A program made the translations under genes and the position numbers. Below the pieces are notes generated by a model. That model was given only the letters and a program-made list of their open reading frames with translations, ran no database searches and was not told the origin of the DNA. Below, piece by piece: positions 8,158-14,913 of a DNA stretch of 19,325 bases (position 1 is its first letter; the number at the start of each line of letters is the position of its first letter). Source of the stretch: an uncultured Blautia sp. (GTDB lineage: Bacteria; Bacillota; Clostridia; Lachnospirales; Lachnospiraceae). Location: NCBI GenBank assembly GCA_934408705.1, contig CAKRVL010000047.1:1-19325 (forward strand). The letters run 5' to 3'.

Positions 8158-9021
8158 ATGCTTGCTATTTATAAAAGAGAGCTGAAAAGCTACCTGACTT
8201 CTATGGTTGGCTATCTGTTTATGTTTTTTGTATTACTGATCGCAGGTATTTACTTTTCAGCGTATCAGCTTTCAGCTGCTTATCCGAAATTTGAATATAC
8301 TTTAAATGCTATGACCTTTGTGTTTCTGATCGCAGTGCCGATTCTGACTATGCGTGTACTTGCTGAGGAAAGGAAACAGAAAACAGATCAGCTGTTGCTT
8401 ACATCTCCGGTATCTGTATCTGGCATTGTAATAGGAAAATACCTTGCATTGGTCACTATCTATGCTATTCCCATCGCAGTGCTGGCAACATACCCGCTGA
8501 TCATGTCAAAATTCGGAACCGTTGAATTTGGAGCAGCATATACAGCGCTTCTTGGGTTCTTTCTTCTCGGAAGTGCAAATATTGCAATTGGTGTATTTTT
8601 CTCAGCGATTACTGAGAGCCAGGTGATTGCAGCTGTTCTTACCTTTGTATTTTTATTTGCATTTTACATGATGAATGGAATTTCTTCCTTCTTTTCACAG
8701 ACAGCAATGTCTACATGCGTAACATTTGGTCTTTTGATCATAGCACTTTGTCTTATGATTTACAGCATGATCAAGAATGTGATGATTTCCGGTGCAATCT
8801 GTGTGATCGGAGAGGTGGCGTTGGTAATCATCTATGTTGTAAAATCAAGTGTTTTTGAAGGCGGAATCCAGAAGGTACTTGAAGTGTTTAATTTAAGCTC
8901 ACACTTTGAAAATTTCACAAATAGTATTTTTGATGTGACCGGAATTTTATATTTTCTGTCTGTTATTACCATCTGTATATTCCTTACCATGCAGACAATA
9001 TTGAAGAGACGTTGGAATTAA
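8158..9021 (+). CDS. ABC-2 type permease, GldF-like
   Basis: This is the membrane-spanning partner of the upstream ATPase. The 287 residues contain about six to eight hydrophobic segments (roughly 17-37, 51-66, 92-115, 128-150, 155-173, 185-206, 210-229 and 262-281). The cytoplasmic segment PILTMRVLAEERKQKTDQLLLTSPVS (61-86, between the second and third helices) is the conserved feature of the GldF/ABC-2 family, likely the coupling element for the ATPase. The N-terminus (AIYKRELKSYL) is a typical amphipathic start. AAGGAG (8146-8151) precedes the ATG by 6 nt. The next gene's AGGAGG overlaps this gene's stop codon, showing tight translational coupling. The substrate cannot be read from the sequence. 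Confidence 0.9.
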   Translation: MLAIYKRELKSYLTSMVGYLFMFFVLLIAGIYFSAYQLSAAYPKFEYTLNAMTFVFLIAVPILTMRVLAEERKQKTDQLLLTSPVSVSGIVIGKYLALVTIYAIPIAVLATYPLIMSKFGTVEFGAAYTALLGFFLLGSANIAIGVFFSAITESQVIAAVLTFVFLFAFYMMNGISSFFSQTAMSTCVTFGLLIIALCLMIYSMIKNVMISGAICVIGEVALVIIYVVKSSVFEGGIQKVLEVFNLSSHFENFTNSIFDVTGILYFLSVITICIFLTMQTILKRRWN

Positions 9022-9034
9022 GGAGGTGGGAAGA

Positions 9035-10516
9035 ATGTTTTTTAAAAAGAAAAACGATAACAATATTAACAAAAAAGAAAAAAGAAAATTCAAAGAGAGC
9101 ATAAATAAAAAATATTTAAAAAATGGAAGCTACAGCTCGATTATGATTGTAGTTTTTATTGCTATCATTATTGTTATAAATTTGATCGTAGGAAATCTTC
9201 CTTCGAAGTATACACAGCTGGATATCAGCTCTGAAAAGCTTTATTCTATCGGGGATGATACCAGGAATTTACTGAAGGATCTCGATAAGGATGTGACCAT
9301 ATATCAGATAGCTCAGAGCGGAAGTGAGGATGAAACTATCAGTAATCTCCTTCAGCGGTATGCAGATGAATCTGACCACATTACCGTTGAACAGAAGGAT
9401 CCGGTTGTGAATCCGAAATTTGTCAGTGAATATACAAGTGATGATCTTGCATCGAATAGTCTGATTGTCGTGTGCGGTGATAGAAATAAAGTCGTAAATT
9501 ATAACAATATTTACGAATCTTCACTTGATTATAACACATACAGCTATACAACGACCGGATTCGATGGCGAAGGACAGATCACAAGTGCTATTGCATATGT
9601 GACAACTGAGAATCTGCCGGTACTCTATACCTTGGAAGGCCATGGAGAGCAGGAGCTTGATTCCACAGTCAAGGAAGATATCGAGAAAGCAAATATGGAA
9701 ATTAAATCCTTGAATTTGCTGACAGAAGGAAGCGTTCCGGAGGATGCAAGCTGTCTGCTGATAGATTCCCCTACAACAGATATTTCTGAGGATGAGAAGA
9801 CCGCGTTGATTGACTATCTGGAAAATGGTGGAAAAGCCATGATTTTCTCTGATTATACCGGGGAAAAGATGGAAAACTTTGATGCAGTATTGGAAAATTA
9901 TGGTGTAAGCAGAGTGGACGGACTGGTATTTGAGGGAGATGCCCAGCATTATGCAGCACAGATGCCTTATTATCTTGTTCCTACTGTAAATAGCACAGAC
10001 GTTACTTCTGATGTTGCTTCTTCCGGATATTATATCCTGATGCCTTATGCACAGGGAATTCAGAAATCTGATGATGTGAGAGATACAGTTAATATTGAAA
10101 GTCTCCTTACAACTTCAGACAGTGCATATTCAAAGAAGAATGTGAATAGTGGAAACCTTGAAAAAGAGGATGGGGATGTGGACGGACCTTTTGATCTGGG
10201 CGTTAGCATCACAGAAACTGTGGATGATGAAAAAGAAACTCATATTATTTATTATTCCACATCTAACCTGCTTCAGAGTCAGGTAAATCAGATGGTTTCC
10301 GGTGGAAATGAAAAGCTTGTAATGGCTTCCTTAAGCTCTCTGGTGGATACGGAAGACAGCACTACAGTTTCTATTCCATCTAAGAGCCTTGAAGTATCCT
10401 ATCTGACAATGACGGCATATGATGCCAGCTTCTGGAAAATTTGCACGATTGGTCTGATTCCTGGAGCGTTCCTGTTAGTTGGATTTATGATTTGGTTAAA
10501 GAGGAGAAAAGCCTGA
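9035..10516 (+). CDS. GldG-like ABC transporter auxiliary protein
   Basis: This is a membrane-anchored extracytoplasmic protein of the GldG/ABC_transp_aux family. I chose the ATG at 9035, 8 nt after AGGAGG (9021-9026); an in-frame GTG at 9026 overlaps that site. The product has 493 residues: a lysine-rich cytoplasmic start (1-30), a membrane helix (about 36-54), a long outside domain (about 55-465), a second membrane helix (about 468-488) and a short basic end. Family-like motifs are LDISSEKLYSIGDDT (62-76), the YTLEGHGE segment (198-205), and the LLIDSPTTDISEDEKTALIDYLENGGK stretch (241-267). In Flavobacterium, GldA, GldF and GldG form an ABC complex needed for gliding; this organism is presumably non-gliding, so a different envelope role is likely. 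The gene overlaps the next one by one base (TGATG). Confidence 0.9.
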   Translation: MFFKKKNDNNINKKEKRKFKESINKKYLKNGSYSSIMIVVFIAIIIVINLIVGNLPSKYTQLDISSEKLYSIGDDTRNLLKDLDKDVTIYQIAQSGSEDETISNLLQRYADESDHITVEQKDPVVNPKFVSEYTSDDLASNSLIVVCGDRNKVVNYNNIYESSLDYNTYSYTTTGFDGEGQITSAIAYVTTENLPVLYTLEGHGEQELDSTVKEDIEKANMEIKSLNLLTEGSVPEDASCLLIDSPTTDISEDEKTALIDYLENGGKAMIFSDYTGEKMENFDAVLENYGVSRVDGLVFEGDAQHYAAQMPYYLVPTVNSTDVTSDVASSGYYILMPYAQGIQKSDDVRDTVNIESLLTTSDSAYSKKNVNSGNLEKEDGDVDGPFDLGVSITETVDDEKETHIIYYSTSNLLQSQVNQMVSGGNEKLVMASLSSLVDTEDSTTVSIPSKSLEVSYLTMTAYDASFWKICTIGLIPGAFLLVGFMIWLKRRKA

Positions 10517-12354
10517 TGAAGAAAAAATCGGTAAATCTTATTACTGCAGTAGGAGTTTTGGTGGTCCTAAGCGGCGCATATGCAGGCGTAAAAGCCTATG
10601 TAGCAAGCCAGGATGCAGCTGAGGCAGAGAAGGAAGAGGAAGAGAATCCTGAGATCCTTTCCATTGCATCTGATGATGTGAAATCTATAAAATTTGTAAT
10701 TGACAAAAAAGAAGTTACCTTTGAAAAGGACGGAGATTCCTGGATAAAAAGCGATGAAACAGACTTCCCACTGGATCAGGACAAGGTTGAAACATTGATC
10801 AGTTCTTTGAATTCCGTAACAGCTGAGAGAACACTGGAAAACGTAGAGAATGCAGCTGAATATGAATTGGATCAGCCGGAAAACACTATTACGGTCACTA
10901 CACAGAATGGGGAGACGACAGTGATTCAGATTGGTATGGAAAATGATTCTACAAGCCAGGAATATATTGATCTGAACGACGACTCCTCTACAGTTTATGT
11001 GGTAAGCAATTCAGTATTTTCCTCTTTTGAAGGGACTCTGTATGACTTTGCTAAAAGCGGAACATTTCCCACAGTAGATTCTTCTACTGTGCGAATGATT
11101 TCTGTTGATGGGAAAGATTCCTCTTATGTTGTAGAAAAGGACGAGAATAATCTCTGGAGTATTACCGGAGGCGGAGATACTGAGAAGGCAGACTCCGCGA
11201 AAGCTACATCACTGGCAAGCTCATTATCCAGCATGGCCTACGATAGCTTTGTAAACTATAATTGCTCAGAAGACCAGCTGTCTCAATATGGATTGGATAA
11301 GCCATATGGGGAAATTACTGTGGATTATCAGGAAGAGGTGGCGAAAAGTACTGACACAGGTGAAACAGAAAATGTGGAAGGCTCGGAGAGCGCAGGGAAT
11401 GCGAATGATAAGGATAAAACGGACGCTACAGAGAATGTAGAAGATGTGACAGAAGCGGAAAGTGCAGAAGATGCAGAAACTGCAGAGAATGCAGAAGATG
11501 CGACCGAAGCGGAGACTGCGGAAGGTGCAGAAGCTACAGAGGATACAGAGGATGCGACTGAAGCGGAGAGTGCGGAAGATACAGAAGCTGCAGAGAATAT
11601 AGAAGATACAGACGAGGCAGAGACTGCGGAAAATGCAGAAAATGCAGAAATTACAGAGAACGATAATGAGGATTCGGAACCAGAGATGGTTGATCGTGAA
11701 CTTGTAATTCAGATTGGAAATCAGTCATCAGATGGTGGAAGATATGTTCGCGTAAATGATAGCAATGAAATTTATACAATTTCTGAGGAATCGCTTAACA
11801 CGTTCCTTGATAAAACCAATGCGGATTTCTGGGATATGACAGTAAGCTATATGTCGGTTAACAATCTGGATACATTGAATGTAAATTACAAAGACAAGAA
11901 ATACATTATAAATGTTTCACGTGAAACATCTGAGAGCAATGCAGAATCCACAGATAAAACTGAAGATGTGTCAGATTCCGAAACTGCCGAAACTACAGAT
12001 GATGATTCCTCTGCTGATTCAAGTGCGTCAGTTTCAAAGGATGTTACTTTAGCTTATGTATTAAATGGAAATGATCTTGATAGTACCACATTTACTACAT
12101 TTTACAACAAGCTTATTAATATGGCGGCTCAAAAACGGTTAACAGACAAGTTTGAATCTAATGAAGCTCCAGAAATGACTGTTAAATTCACGGATGTTGA
12201 TGGAAATGAAATGAATGTTAATTATTACACCTATGATACCAATTACTACGCAGTTGTCGCTGGAGAAAAGGTTTATCTGGTGAATAAGATGACGGTAAAA
12301 GAATTATTCCAGTCATTTGATAAAGTGGTTGGTGAAGAATTGGAGAAAATGTAG
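10516..12354 (+). CDS. DUF4340 domain protein with acidic tandem-repeat insert
   Basis: This membrane-anchored protein completes the ABC/GldF/GldG cluster, where DUF4340 genes commonly sit. The ATG at 10516 overlaps the upstream stop and has AGGAG (10502-10506) 9 nt before it. The product has 612 residues. A membrane helix at about 6-28 is followed by a large outside region with at least two DUF4340 repeats. The first contains YELDQPENTITVTTQNGETTVIQIG (116-140); the second begins YGLDKPYGEITVDYQEE (258-274) and resumes RELVIQIGNQ (394-403). About 120 acidic, low-complexity residues are inserted between these two strands, including four 18-residue repeats (304-375). A second acidic linker (about 472-508) begins right after V-S-R-E-T, the residues encoded by an internal parS site. 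The function is unknown. It may act as a periplasm-like scaffold or substrate-facing subunit of the transporter. Confidence 0.88.
   Translation: MKKKSVNLITAVGVLVVLSGAYAGVKAYVASQDAAEAEKEEEENPEILSIASDDVKSIKFVIDKKEVTFEKDGDSWIKSDETDFPLDQDKVETLISSLNSVTAERTLENVENAAEYELDQPENTITVTTQNGETTVIQIGMENDSTSQEYIDLNDDSSTVYVVSNSVFSSFEGTLYDFAKSGTFPTVDSSTVRMISVDGKDSSYVVEKDENNLWSITGGGDTEKADSAKATSLASSLSSMAYDSFVNYNCSEDQLSQYGLDKPYGEITVDYQEEVAKSTDTGETENVEGSESAGNANDKDKTDATENVEDVTEAESAEDAETAENAEDATEAETAEGAEATEDTEDATEAESAEDTEAAENIEDTDEAETAENAENAEITENDNEDSEPEMVDRELVIQIGNQSSDGGRYVRVNDSNEIYTISEESLNTFLDKTNADFWDMTVSYMSVNNLDTLNVNYKDKKYIINVSRETSESNAESTDKTEDVSDSETAETTDDDSSADSSASVSKDVTLAYVLNGNDLDSTTFTTFYNKLINMAAQKRLTDKFESNEAPEMTVKFTDVDGNEMNVNYYTYDTNYYAVVAGEKVYLVNKMTVKELFQSFDKVVGEELEKM
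11425..11640 (+). repeat. Four 54-bp tandem repeats inside the DUF4340 gene
   Basis: Units lie at 11425-11478, 11479-11532, 11533-11586 and 11587-11640, each encoding 18 residues of the pattern xxENxEDATEAExAEDxE. A fifth, decayed unit follows. The copies differ by scattered substitutions but keep exact length and frame. They are rich in Glu, Ala and Thr, strongly acidic, and probably disordered. The repeat may vary in number between strains. Confidence 0.88.
11913..11928. promoter_or_regulatory. parS: parS site 1, inside the DUF4340 gene
   Basis: TGTTTCACGTGAAACA is a perfect 16-bp palindrome matching the parS sequence bound by ParB/Spo0J of Firmicutes. It lies within coding sequence and encodes V467-S-R-E-T471, at the edge of an acidic linker where sequence changes should be tolerated. 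The cognate parB is about 3 kb downstream. Confidence 0.95.
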
Positions 12355-12475
12355 AAGAGTAATAAGGATTTGCAAAAATAGAATACTGTCTTAGACCATG
12401 ATTGGAAAAGAAAGGAATGAGAAAAGAGAAAAATATAGGACTTTTTAACTGCTTATAGTGCATAATTGCATTAAA

Positions 12476-12491
12476 GTACAATAAATGACAC
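12476..12491 (+). repeat. Copy 2 of the 16-nt intergenic element GTACAATAAATGACAC
   Basis: It is an exact 16-nt match to 212-227, more than 12 kb away. The following bases also resemble copy 1: ACTGAA and GAGCA appear here where copy 1 has ACTGAA and CAGCA. A shorter third copy follows 51 bp downstream. Confidence 0.6.
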
Positions 12492-12526
12492 AATTTCAAC
12501 TGAAATCGAGCAAGATACGACGCAAA

Positions 12527-12536
12527 GTACAATAAA
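12527..12536 (+). repeat. Copy 3 (partial) of the intergenic element
   Basis: GTACAATAAA matches the first ten bases of copies 1 and 2, and CTGAA follows at the same distance (12550). Its start is 51 bp from the start of copy 2, so the two copies may form a tandem pair. The match is short, and chance resemblance is possible. Confidence 0.4.
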
Positions 12537-12648
12537 ACGTACTATACAGCTGAAAAAATGACGATAATTAGGGAAAAATCAGATTTGTGGTTGAAGAGTA
12601 CGGAATTTTAAAATTCTAATAAATAGTAAAAATATATATTTGATATAA

Positions 12649-12694
12649 AAATAAAGTGAAGATGATAAAATACAATATTATCTTCACTTTATTT
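12649..12694. terminator. 19-bp AT-rich hairpin, possible bidirectional terminator
   Basis: The arms at 12649-12667 and 12676-12694 pair over 19 bp with a single G-U pair and an 8-nt loop. The flanks are A/T-rich on both sides, but the + strand T-tract is interrupted. It probably ends the transcript of the ABC/GldG/DUF4340 operon, about 300 bases after its last stop codon, or processes its 3' end. Confidence 0.6.
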
Positions 12695-12778
12695 ATTATG
12701 AAAGCTCAAAAGGTGAGGAATAACTGGCCTTCATATTTGGTGATGCTGTAGAGAGAATATATCACTGTTTAGAAAACA

Positions 12779-12818
12779 AAAAAAGCTTCGAAACAATAAT
12801 TGGGTTCGAAGCTTTTTT
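12779..12818. terminator. Bidirectional rho-independent terminator
   Basis: AAAAAAGCTTCGAA (12779-12792) and TTCGAAGCTTTTTT (12805-12818) form a perfect 14-bp stem with a 12-nt loop. The T-run on each strand lets it stop transcripts from the left (+ operon) and from the hydrolase gene on the minus strand, whose stop codon lies about 50 bases away. Confidence 0.88.
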
Positions 12819-12871
12819 ACTGTGGTAAATGTAATTCTATATATTACAGAATTAAAATAGTATTTGGTTAA

Positions 12872-13825
12872 TTAAAAGAATGTACCAACTTGTTCAAGAA
12901 AGGCTTCTGCATTTTCAATATGTGGAAAATGTTTTGAACAAGGAACTGTTACTGCTTCAATTGCTGGGTTTACCTTCTGGTATGCGTCAACAATTGCTTC
13001 TCCATTAGGTTCATCCTCGCCTTCGACAATATAAATGCTGTTATCTAATGTTTCTAATGCATGTCGAATGTTAATGTTCATATATTTCGCACACTGGCTG
13101 GAATACAGACATTTTGCATAGTAACCGCCTTTGTGTGATGCTTCATAATATGCATCCATAATATCGGAATCCACATGAAATGGATTATAATAGAGGCTAT
13201 TTAAGAAGAAACTATTAATTGTTTCACGTGAAACAATTATATGGTAAATGAATGTTCCAAATATGGGCAGTTCAATGAAGAACTTAAATAATTTGTCCTT
13301 TTTGGTAGTGGTCTGGGCAAGAGAAGCAAGGCTTACGGGGTTAATAAACATGATTTTATTAATGTTTTCTTTATCATAAGCTGCTGCGGTAGTGACAAAT
13401 GAGCATGAAAAACCGCTAGCAATTACGTCTGTCTTTTCTTTTATGACATTTTTAATAAAGTCACAGATGATTTGCACAAAAAGAAAGTTAGTATATGTAA
13501 TTCCGGCTTTTTCTGAACGCCCACAACCTAACAAATCAATGGTATAAACAGTGTGTTCCAGTGCAAGCTGCTTTTCAACGCGGGACCATTCATATCCGCT
13601 TGCACCAGGCATGGTATCATGGATCAGAAGAATAGGGGAGCCTTTCCCCTTCTTTGTATAATAAATTTTTCCAAAACGCCAGTTATAATAGTTGTGATTG
13701 GAAAAATCCAGCATTTCTTTTAACTGAGAAGAGGCAACGATTACTCTATTGGTAAGATGGATGACACCAGCAGCAATAGTAGATAGGGCAGCCAGAGTCA
13801 GGATTTTATGTTTGCTGTCTTTCAT
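12872..13825 (-). CDS. Membrane-anchored alpha/beta hydrolase
   Basis: This is the only minus-strand gene. The start at 13825 has AAAGGAGG (complement of 13837-13844) 11 nt upstream. The 317 residues begin with a hydrophobic helix (about 8-31) that should anchor or export the enzyme. An alpha/beta hydrolase fold follows: PILLIHDTMPGASGYEW (64-80) forms the oxyanion-hole strand, TIDLLGCGRSEK (95-106) is conserved, and the nucleophile elbow is SGFSCSF (137-143) with S140, where the last position of the usual GxSxG is Ser. The acid is likely E270 or D271 in VEGEDEPNGE, and the catalytic histidine is likely H299 in CSKHFPHIENAEAF. The cap region contains VSRET (198-202), encoded by an internal parS. 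The substrate is unknown; an esterase or lipase-like role is possible. The gene looks more AT-rich than its neighbours and sits on the lagging strand, which could mean later acquisition. Confidence 0.88.
   Translation of the reverse strand: MKDSKHKILTLAALSTIAAGVIHLTNRVIVASSQLKEMLDFSNHNYYNWRFGKIYYTKKGKGSPILLIHDTMPGASGYEWSRVEKQLALEHTVYTIDLLGCGRSEKAGITYTNFLFVQIICDFIKNVIKEKTDVIASGFSCSFVTTAAAYDKENINKIMFINPVSLASLAQTTTKKDKLFKFFIELPIFGTFIYHIIVSRETINSFFLNSLYYNPFHVDSDIMDAYYEASHKGGYYAKCLYSSQCAKYMNINIRHALETLDNSIYIVEGEDEPNGEAIVDAYQKVNPAIEAVTVPCSKHFPHIENAEAFLEQVGTFF
13220..13235. promoter_or_regulatory. parS: parS site 2, inside the hydrolase gene
   Basis: TGTTTCACGTGAAACA occurs again, identical to the other two sites. 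Here the palindrome extends to 24 bp (13216-13239) because TAAT and ATTA flank it symmetrically. On the minus strand it encodes V198-S-R-E-T202 of the hydrolase, the same five residues as site 1. Confidence 0.95.
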
Positions 13826-13858
13826 TTTATAGAGAACCTCCTTTTGGTTTGTATGTCT

Positions 13859-13887
13859 ATTATACGCCTAACACGGCAACTTTACAA
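13859..13887 (-). promoter_or_regulatory. Promoter of the hydrolase gene
   Basis: On the minus strand, TTGTAA (complement of 13882-13887, four of six matches) and a perfect TATAAT (complement of 13859-13864) are 17 bp apart. Transcription should start about 25-30 bases before the start codon. The divergent parA promoter lies about 170 bp away, with parS site 3 between them. Confidence 0.7.
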
Positions 13888-14014
13888 TGATTTTTGACAG
13901 TTAATTAGGGATTCAAAAGTTGGAAATATCCTGATTATTATTGGCAGATCCGGGCATAATTGTAGTGAGAATAAAAATAGACAATATTTTTATGAAAAGA
14001 AAAGTCATTTTCTA

Positions 14015-14030
14015 TGTTTCACGTGAAACA
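14015..14030. promoter_or_regulatory. parS: parS site 3, upstream of parA
   Basis: This is the third perfect TGTTTCACGTGAAACA. It is intergenic and ends about 26 bp before the extended -10 of the parA promoter, covering roughly -56 to -41 from the predicted start. ParB loading here could therefore affect parAB expression as well as segregation. Confidence 0.95.
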
Positions 14031-14055
14031 TTATGTGGCGAGATAAAATTAAAAG

Positions 14056-14064
14056 TGCTATAAT
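14056..14064 (+). promoter_or_regulatory. Extended -10 promoter of parA-parB
   Basis: TGCTATAAT is a TGn-extended perfect -10 box. The expected -35 position (14036-14041) reads TGGCGA, a poor match, so the extended element probably compensates. Transcription should begin near 14071, about 75 bases before the parA start. Confidence 0.65.
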
Positions 14065-14145
14065 AGCAATAGCTATATGATAGAATTGCGGAATCTGTAA
14101 GAAGGTGCCGTATTCTGTAAAAAAATATGAAAGGGAGGGTTGATA

Positions 14146-14913
14146 TTGGGCAGAACAATTGCAGTTGCGAACCAGAAAGGTGGCGTAGGGAAATCCACGA
14201 CAGCTATTAATCTTTCAGCGTGCCTGGCAGAACAGGGGAAAAAAGTTCTGACAATTGACATGGATCCTCAGGGGAACACTACAAGCGGATTAGGTGTTGA
14301 CAAAAATGAAGTAGAAAATACCCTGTACGAGCTCCTGGTAGGACAGTCCGATATAGAGAATACGATTGTCAAGGATGTAGTAGAAAATGTAGACCTGATA
14401 CCATCAAATGTAAATCTTTCAGGTGCAGAGATTGAGTTAGTTGGTATTGATAATAAAGAATACATATTGAAAGAGATTACTGACAAAATAAAGGAAAATT
14501 ATGATTTTATTATCATTGATTGTCCACCGTCTCTGAATATGCTTACAATTAATGCACTTACTGCGGCCACATCTGTTTTAGTGCCAATACAGTGTGAGTA
14601 TTATGCATTGGAGGGATTGTCACAGCTGATACATACCATTGACCTGGTAAAGGACAGACTGAATAATAAACTGGAGATTGAGGGAGTTGTATTTACTATG
14701 TACGATGCCCGCACTAATTTATCTCTACAGGTAGTGGAGAATGTTAAGGAGAATCTTCAGCAGAATATTTATAAGACAATTATTCCGAGAAACGTCAGAC
14801 TTGCAGAAGCTCCAAGTTATGGACAGCCAATCACCATTTATGATTCCAGATCTACAGGAGCAGAAGCCTATCGCCTTCTTGCAGAAGAAGTGATAAACAG
14901 GGAGGTTGAATAA
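14146..14913 (+). CDS. parA: ParA (Soj), chromosome partitioning ATPase
   Basis: ParA is the ATP-dependent, DNA-binding partner of ParB in chromosome segregation and, in Bacillus, a regulator of DnaA. I chose the TTG at 14146 because GGAGG (14134-14138) lies 7 nt upstream; the TTG at 14140 touches that site. The product has 255 residues, the normal length for a chromosomal ParA without an N-terminal helix-turn-helix. The deviant Walker A KGGVGKSTT (11-19) includes the signature lysine K11. Walker A' is TIDMDPQGN (36-44), and Walker B is FIIIDCPPSL (121-130) with D125. A possible DNA-contact region near RNVRLAEAPSYGQP lies toward the end. Its stop overlaps the parB start (TAATG), which implies coupled translation. 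Confidence 0.97.
   Translation: MGRTIAVANQKGGVGKSTTAINLSACLAEQGKKVLTIDMDPQGNTTSGLGVDKNEVENTLYELLVGQSDIENTIVKDVVENVDLIPSNVNLSGAEIELVGIDNKEYILKEITDKIKENYDFIIIDCPPSLNMLTINALTAATSVLVPIQCEYYALEGLSQLIHTIDLVKDRLNNKLEIEGVVFTMYDARTNLSLQVVENVKENLQQNIYKTIIPRNVRLAEAPSYGQPITIYDSRSTGAEAYRLLAEEVINREVE

Larger units (their letters stand above)
12355..12871. other. 517-base noncoding region between convergent genes
   Basis: This AT-rich stretch separates the DUF4340 gene (+) from the hydrolase gene (-). It holds two copies of the GTACAATAAA element (12476 and 12527), a 14-bp palindrome GAATTTTAAAATTC (12603-12616), a 19-bp hairpin (12649-12694) and a bidirectional terminator (12779-12818). Short open frames in it lack ribosome binding sites. 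It may be the remains of a lost gene or a small mobile element. Confidence 0.7.

Noticed and set aside
11425..11640. CRISPR array
   Set aside because: The 54-bp units are contiguous, in frame and coding, with no spacers.
12698..12751. 17-codon open frame (MKAQKVRNNWPSYLVML) in the convergent gap
   Set aside because: It has no ribosome binding site, directly follows the hairpin at 12649-12694, and is too short to support.
12730..12831. Open stretch reading FIFGDAVERIYHCLENKK
   Set aside because: It has no start codon and runs through the bidirectional terminator; it is at best a remnant of a lost gene.
13894..13922. TTGACA upstream of parA as a -35 box
   Set aside because: The position 17 bp downstream has no -10-like hexamer, and the extended -10 at 14056 is far better placed.
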